Part shown: positions 61,189 through 64,000 of the stretch, in pieces | How the letters are laid out: each line of letters opens with the position of its first letter | How positions within the stretch are numbered: position 1 is the stretch's first letter | Source of the DNA: Candidatus Obscuribacter sp. | GTDB taxonomy: Bacteria > Cyanobacteriota > Vampirovibrionia > Obscuribacterales > Obscuribacteraceae | Assembly: GCA_016712465.1 (NCBI GenBank) | Contig: JADJQZ010000001.1 | Span: 3,720,001-3,784,000, forward strand | DNA: 64,000 nt | Reading direction: 5' to 3' | Translations under genes and position numbers: made by a program | Notes under the pieces: model-generated | What the model saw: only the letters and a program-made list of their open reading frames with translations | Told to the model about the DNA's origin: nothing | Databases searched by the model: none

Positions 61189-62229
61189 CTAAGATTTGCC
61201 CGCCGGTAAAGCCAGCCTGACTAGAATCGGTAAATGGTCGGAACCCACCGGACCGAGAACGCGCTTCTCCAGAACCGTCAGATCGCGGCTCACCAGGCAG
61301 TGATCGATGGGCAGGACGGCACCGGTTCCTATATTGCCGGGAAGAAGACCGTATGTAAGTGCGGCCGTATTGGGCCAGGTGGGCATAAGCCCCATGCCGA
61401 CGCCGCAATCTTTCAAAGAACCTTCTCTCAACAGCTTTCTGAAATAGGGAGACCAGGGAGTGCAATTCAAGTCGCCGATGACTAAGTAAGGCAAACCCTC
61501 AGCCCGACTCTTCGAGCATTCCAGGGCATAAATTTCAAATTCCCGGTTACGCGCCTTAAGCCTCTTTGCCTCACCAACCGGGGTGGGCGGATGCGCTACC
61601 ACCAGCGATACCACCTGCCGTCCCACATGCACATGAGCAAAGATGCGCGGACGATGCCCACGCTCGGCAAGTCGCACTTCGCCCTCAAGTGGGTAGCGGC
61701 TGTAGAGTTCCACTCCGCCTACATGGGGGAAGGTAATGCAATAAGGATAAGCCTGCTTGAGGCTGGTGGAAAGCAGCCCATGCCATTTATCTTCCACTTC
61801 GCATACAGCCACCAGATCCGGTTTTTCTTTTTGCACCAGGGAGAAAAAGGAAAGACGGTCACGGTTGCGGCCGCCCCAGAGATTGCAATGCAAGAGCGTG
61901 ATCTTCTCGCTGCCGGCAACTGCATTCTGATGAGAACTCAAGAAAGAAGGATAGAGACGATAGCCGGAACCGAGCAAGGTCATTGCCGGTAAAACCGATA
62001 GCAAAACGGCGAAGGAAATGCGCTTTTGCACCGGCTTGAGCAACAAACAAAGGCAAAGCGACAGGCCAAGTAAGAGCAAGGCAAAGACAAAGTAAAATGG
62101 CTGAAAGTGAGTAGTCAACTCAAAAAACTGTCCATGCCGCCCTAGATAAGAGAAGGTACAGAGGCTTAAGCACAAACCCTGACAGAAGAGAAGAAACAGA
62201 CAGGCAAAGGCAAATAACCATCTAGACAT
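61189..62229 (-). CDS. Membrane-anchored endonuclease/exonuclease/phosphatase (EEP) family protein
   Basis: A 346-residue protein from ATG 62229. Two to three membrane helices lie in the first 95 residues (FAFACLFLLFCQGLCLSL, FYFVFALLLLGLSLCLCLLL, ISFAVLLSVLPAMTLLG). The EEP catalytic domain follows: HCNLWGG, Glu in VAVCEVEDKW, YLVIGDLNCTPWSP, and GSDHLPILV at the end. The overall layout is that of YafD-like proteins. Substrate unknown; DNA, phospholipid or inositol phosphate are possible. It converges with dgcA with five bases between stops. Confidence 0.8.
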   Translation of the reverse strand: MSRWLFAFACLFLLFCQGLCLSLCTFSYLGRHGQFFELTTHFQPFYFVFALLLLGLSLCLCLLLKPVQKRISFAVLLSVLPAMTLLGSGYRLYPSFLSSHQNAVAGSEKITLLHCNLWGGRNRDRLSFFSLVQKEKPDLVAVCEVEDKWHGLLSTSLKQAYPYCITFPHVGGVELYSRYPLEGEVRLAERGHRPRIFAHVHVGRQVVSLVVAHPPTPVGEAKRLKARNREFEIYALECSKSRAEGLPYLVIGDLNCTPWSPYFRKLLREGSLKDCGVGMGLMPTWPNTAALTYGLLPGNIGTGAVLPIDHCLVSRDLTVLEKRVLGPVGSDHLPILVRLALPAGKS

Positions 62230-62343
62230 TATTCTAAATCCACCGGATCCACCTGAAAAAAATTCAGCAACACCATCTGCTTCCAGGTTAACCCCTGAAG
62301 ACAAGCTCCGCCAGAAAAGAGAAATTCCTGCAAACCGGGACTA

Positions 62344-63267
62344 TCAGCCCCACTTGGCCAGGCGCTCTTTGATCAAATCTATGGTTGTGGAGGAATAGAG
62401 ATTGAAAACAAGCATCTTCGCAGGCGGAGCATAGCGGCTCACCACTTCCCGGCTGATGCTGTCGCACAAAAACAAATCGGCGTGCTTGACAAGATATTTA
62501 ATTTCCGTCTCGTCGTCGCGCACAACGGACCGCACGGCAATCTCTTCGCCGCGCATGGCCGCTACCAACTTTCCGGCCATCTGCATGAGGTGAGGACTGA
62601 CCGATACCAGGGCCAGAAGTGAGGCTTTCGGCAATCTATATACAGCTTCCAATTCGTTTCTGGCCGGCTCGATATTGCAGGCGACCAGGCGAGTCAGATC
62701 TTTAATGTGCTTCTGGAAAGAAAATAGATGATAGAGGCTGGAAACCACAAGAGCCTCTTCCGCCTGCTTCAAGTCCGAGAGCAATTGTTGCGGCAAAAGG
62801 CATTCCACCGGCAACTGGAAGTGGGGCGAAAGTTCGCCTTTGATGAGAGGATGGAAGTCCTGATTGCCGTCCACCACAAGAATACGTTTGACGGCCGGGC
62901 GATGCCGCAACTTATCCATACACTTGCTTACTTCTGAAGACGAATAGCCATTTTCAGAGGCCCGGGCGAGAAAATCAAAAAACATTTCCTCCAGAGAAAG
63001 CGCCGTACTCTCGTTTTCTACCCGCCTGCCACTGGCCGCTACCCGCACGCCGCTGCCCTGCCGCACCTCCAGCAGTCCGACTTCGGCCAGGTGATTGTAA
63101 GCAGCCGTAATGGTGCTGTAGTGAACGCCGAGACGGTCGGCTAAGGCTCTTATGCTTGGCAATTTCTCGTGGGGGCGCAAGGAACCGGAAGCGATGGACA
63201 GACCCAGTTGCTCGACCAACTGGTCTCGAATCGGAACCGCACTTTCTTTGTTGATAGTAATTTTCAA
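62344..63267 (-). CDS. GntR-family transcription regulator
   Basis: A 307-residue regulator. The TTG at 63267 is preferred because AAGGATCAGG precedes it and the family N-terminus starts there (KITINKESAVPIRDQLVEQL). Starts at 63309/63312 are possible but lack a ribosome site. The winged helix holds LRPHEKLPSIRALADRLGVHYSTITAAYNHLAEVGLL. The C-terminal 200 residues do not look like FadR or aminotransferase domains; they contain alternating strands and helices and might bind a small ligand. Its targets may include the EEP gene downstream. Confidence 0.85.
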   Translation of the reverse strand: MKITINKESAVPIRDQLVEQLGLSIASGSLRPHEKLPSIRALADRLGVHYSTITAAYNHLAEVGLLEVRQGSGVRVAASGRRVENESTALSLEEMFFDFLARASENGYSSSEVSKCMDKLRHRPAVKRILVVDGNQDFHPLIKGELSPHFQLPVECLLPQQLLSDLKQAEEALVVSSLYHLFSFQKHIKDLTRLVACNIEPARNELEAVYRLPKASLLALVSVSPHLMQMAGKLVAAMRGEEIAVRSVVRDDETEIKYLVKHADLFLCDSISREVVSRYAPPAKMLVFNLYSSTTIDLIKERLAKWG

Positions 63268-63317
63268 AGCCTGATCCTTGCAATAAGAGCCAATTATATG
63301 GCATGCCATCAAAATAG

Positions 63318-63356
63318 AAGAGAGCGCCCTTCTCTGCTTAGAAAGGACGCTCTCTT
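63318..63356. terminator. Hairpin in the divergent GntR-Fur intergenic region
   Basis: AAGAGAGCG and CGCTCTCTT form a perfect nine-base stem, with partly paired inner bases, followed by ATTTATAG. It lies ahead of both divergent genes, so it may be an attenuator or operator rather than a true terminator. The remaining sequence to 63653 shows no gene. Confidence 0.45.
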
Positions 63357-63653
63357 ATTTATAGTTTGCGCCAGATAGAAATCTGTCCCTATTTCTACTG
63401 ACAAGCCTCAGTGGACCGTGGGGCTCCTGTGCATCTGTAGAATTCCTCGCATGAACTTTGCTGATGGATGCGAAGTATTCTCATTAGCAACAAATCCAGA
63501 TTAGCATCAGGGAACAGCCAAGTCAAGACTTGCCAGGAGACAAAAGTATCAAGTTATACCTACTTGTGCCCTTTCTTCAGTTGTCCCCCGGATGAAATTA
63601 TGCAATCATTCGCAATAAGTATCAAACAATAATGAGTTTTGGAAACAACCGGC

Positions 63654-64000
63654 ATGGCTGACAGAACAAAAGGCTCTCCCGAGCACTCCAACAATTCCGC
63701 TATAAGTAGTTCGTCGATGGATGCCATTGCCGAAATAATCCGCTCCATTCCCCGGGGGGATCACTTGACAGCGCCCGAGGTTTACGAACTGGCCAAACAG
63801 CGGGGCTTAAAGCTGAGTCTCTCTACGGTCTACCGCACCCTCAATAAACTAAAAGTAGTGGGAGATGTAATCACAGTATCGGGCGACCGGGGTCTGCGCT
63901 ACGAATCAGTAGAAGATCAGGCCCATGATCATTTGATCTGCCTGGGTTGCGGATTGACCATTGAGTTTTTTGATGATTTGATTCGCGGCTTCGGTCATTC
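63654..64000 (+). CDS. Fur-family metalloregulator (truncated by window end)
   Basis: Starts at ATG 63654 behind GGAAAC, and the frame is open to the window edge. About 115 residues are seen. A polar Ser-rich N-terminus is followed by the Fur winged helix (LTAPEVYELAKQRGLKLSLSTVYRTLNKLKVVGDV), then the metal-site start HDHLICLGCG. It controls metal or peroxide responses in the cytoplasm. Fur, Zur and PerR cannot be separated here because the C-terminus is missing. Confidence 0.85.
   Translation, partial: MADRTKGSPEHSNNSAISSSSMDAIAEIIRSIPRGDHLTAPEVYELAKQRGLKLSLSTVYRTLNKLKVVGDVITVSGDRGLRYESVEDQAHDHLICLGCGLTIEFFDDLIRGFGH

Overview
The window is about 55% G+C bacterial chromosome. Gene content and style point to a non-photosynthetic relative of cyanobacteria, most likely Candidatus Obscuribacterales (Melainabacteria). 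The clues are many TPR proteins, TadE/TadG-like pilus-associated proteins, a cdaA-type diadenylate cyclase, lysA, DUF2993 and GerMN envelope proteins, and a grpE-dnaK-dnaJ cluster without a visible CIRCE element. No rRNA, tRNA or CRISPR array was seen, so the assignment is inferred from proteins only.

Layout. 1-0.7 kb: decayed insertion sequence with an intact accessory gene. 0.9-9.1 kb: housekeeping genes (serS, yraN with an in-frame stop, lysA, cdaA, pyrF, rpmE) mixed with unknown secreted or membrane proteins. 9.3-11.7 kb: GerMN lipoprotein, DUF2993 protein and a LuxR-type response regulator. 12.2-20.8 kb: a five-gene operon whose second gene encodes a full-length but divergent RNA polymerase beta subunit. 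It has a roughly 275-residue disordered tail and lies away from any rpoC or ribosomal protein gene. Its partners are an exported TPR protein, a two-helix membrane protein, a secreted coiled-coil protein and a replication-relaxation-like DNA-binding protein. Two adjacent perfect palindromes precede the operon and a hairpin terminator ends it. 21-37 kb: two large TadG-like paralogues, surface proteins, folC, an esterase, a Nudix hydrolase, TPR proteins and a TrmH-type methyltransferase. 37.5-47.7 kb: acs, dnaB, a TadE-like protein, ychJ, a beta-propeller protein and dnaJ-dnaK-grpE.

47.9-59.0 kb is an integrated element of about 11 kb. It carries small HTH regulators, a zinc-finger/Toprim primase, a DUF927 helicase-like protein and a noncoding kilobase with iteron-like repeats (TATCCCGGT core), inverted repeats and an AT-rich stretch. 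It also has three site-specific recombinases (two tyrosine, one serine). No relaxase, capsid or packaging gene was recognised. The layout resembles a replicating satellite or plasmid-like island such as PICI or P4 types, but no protein identifies it as a known one.

59.0-64.0 kb returns to chromosome: a DUF1611/enolase-superfamily pair resembling the DgcN-DgcA D-glutamate pathway, a membrane-anchored EEP-family hydrolase, a GntR regulator and the start of a Fur-family regulator cut by the window edge.

The two regions most worth follow-up are the orphan RpoB operon and the satellite-like element with its iteron origin.
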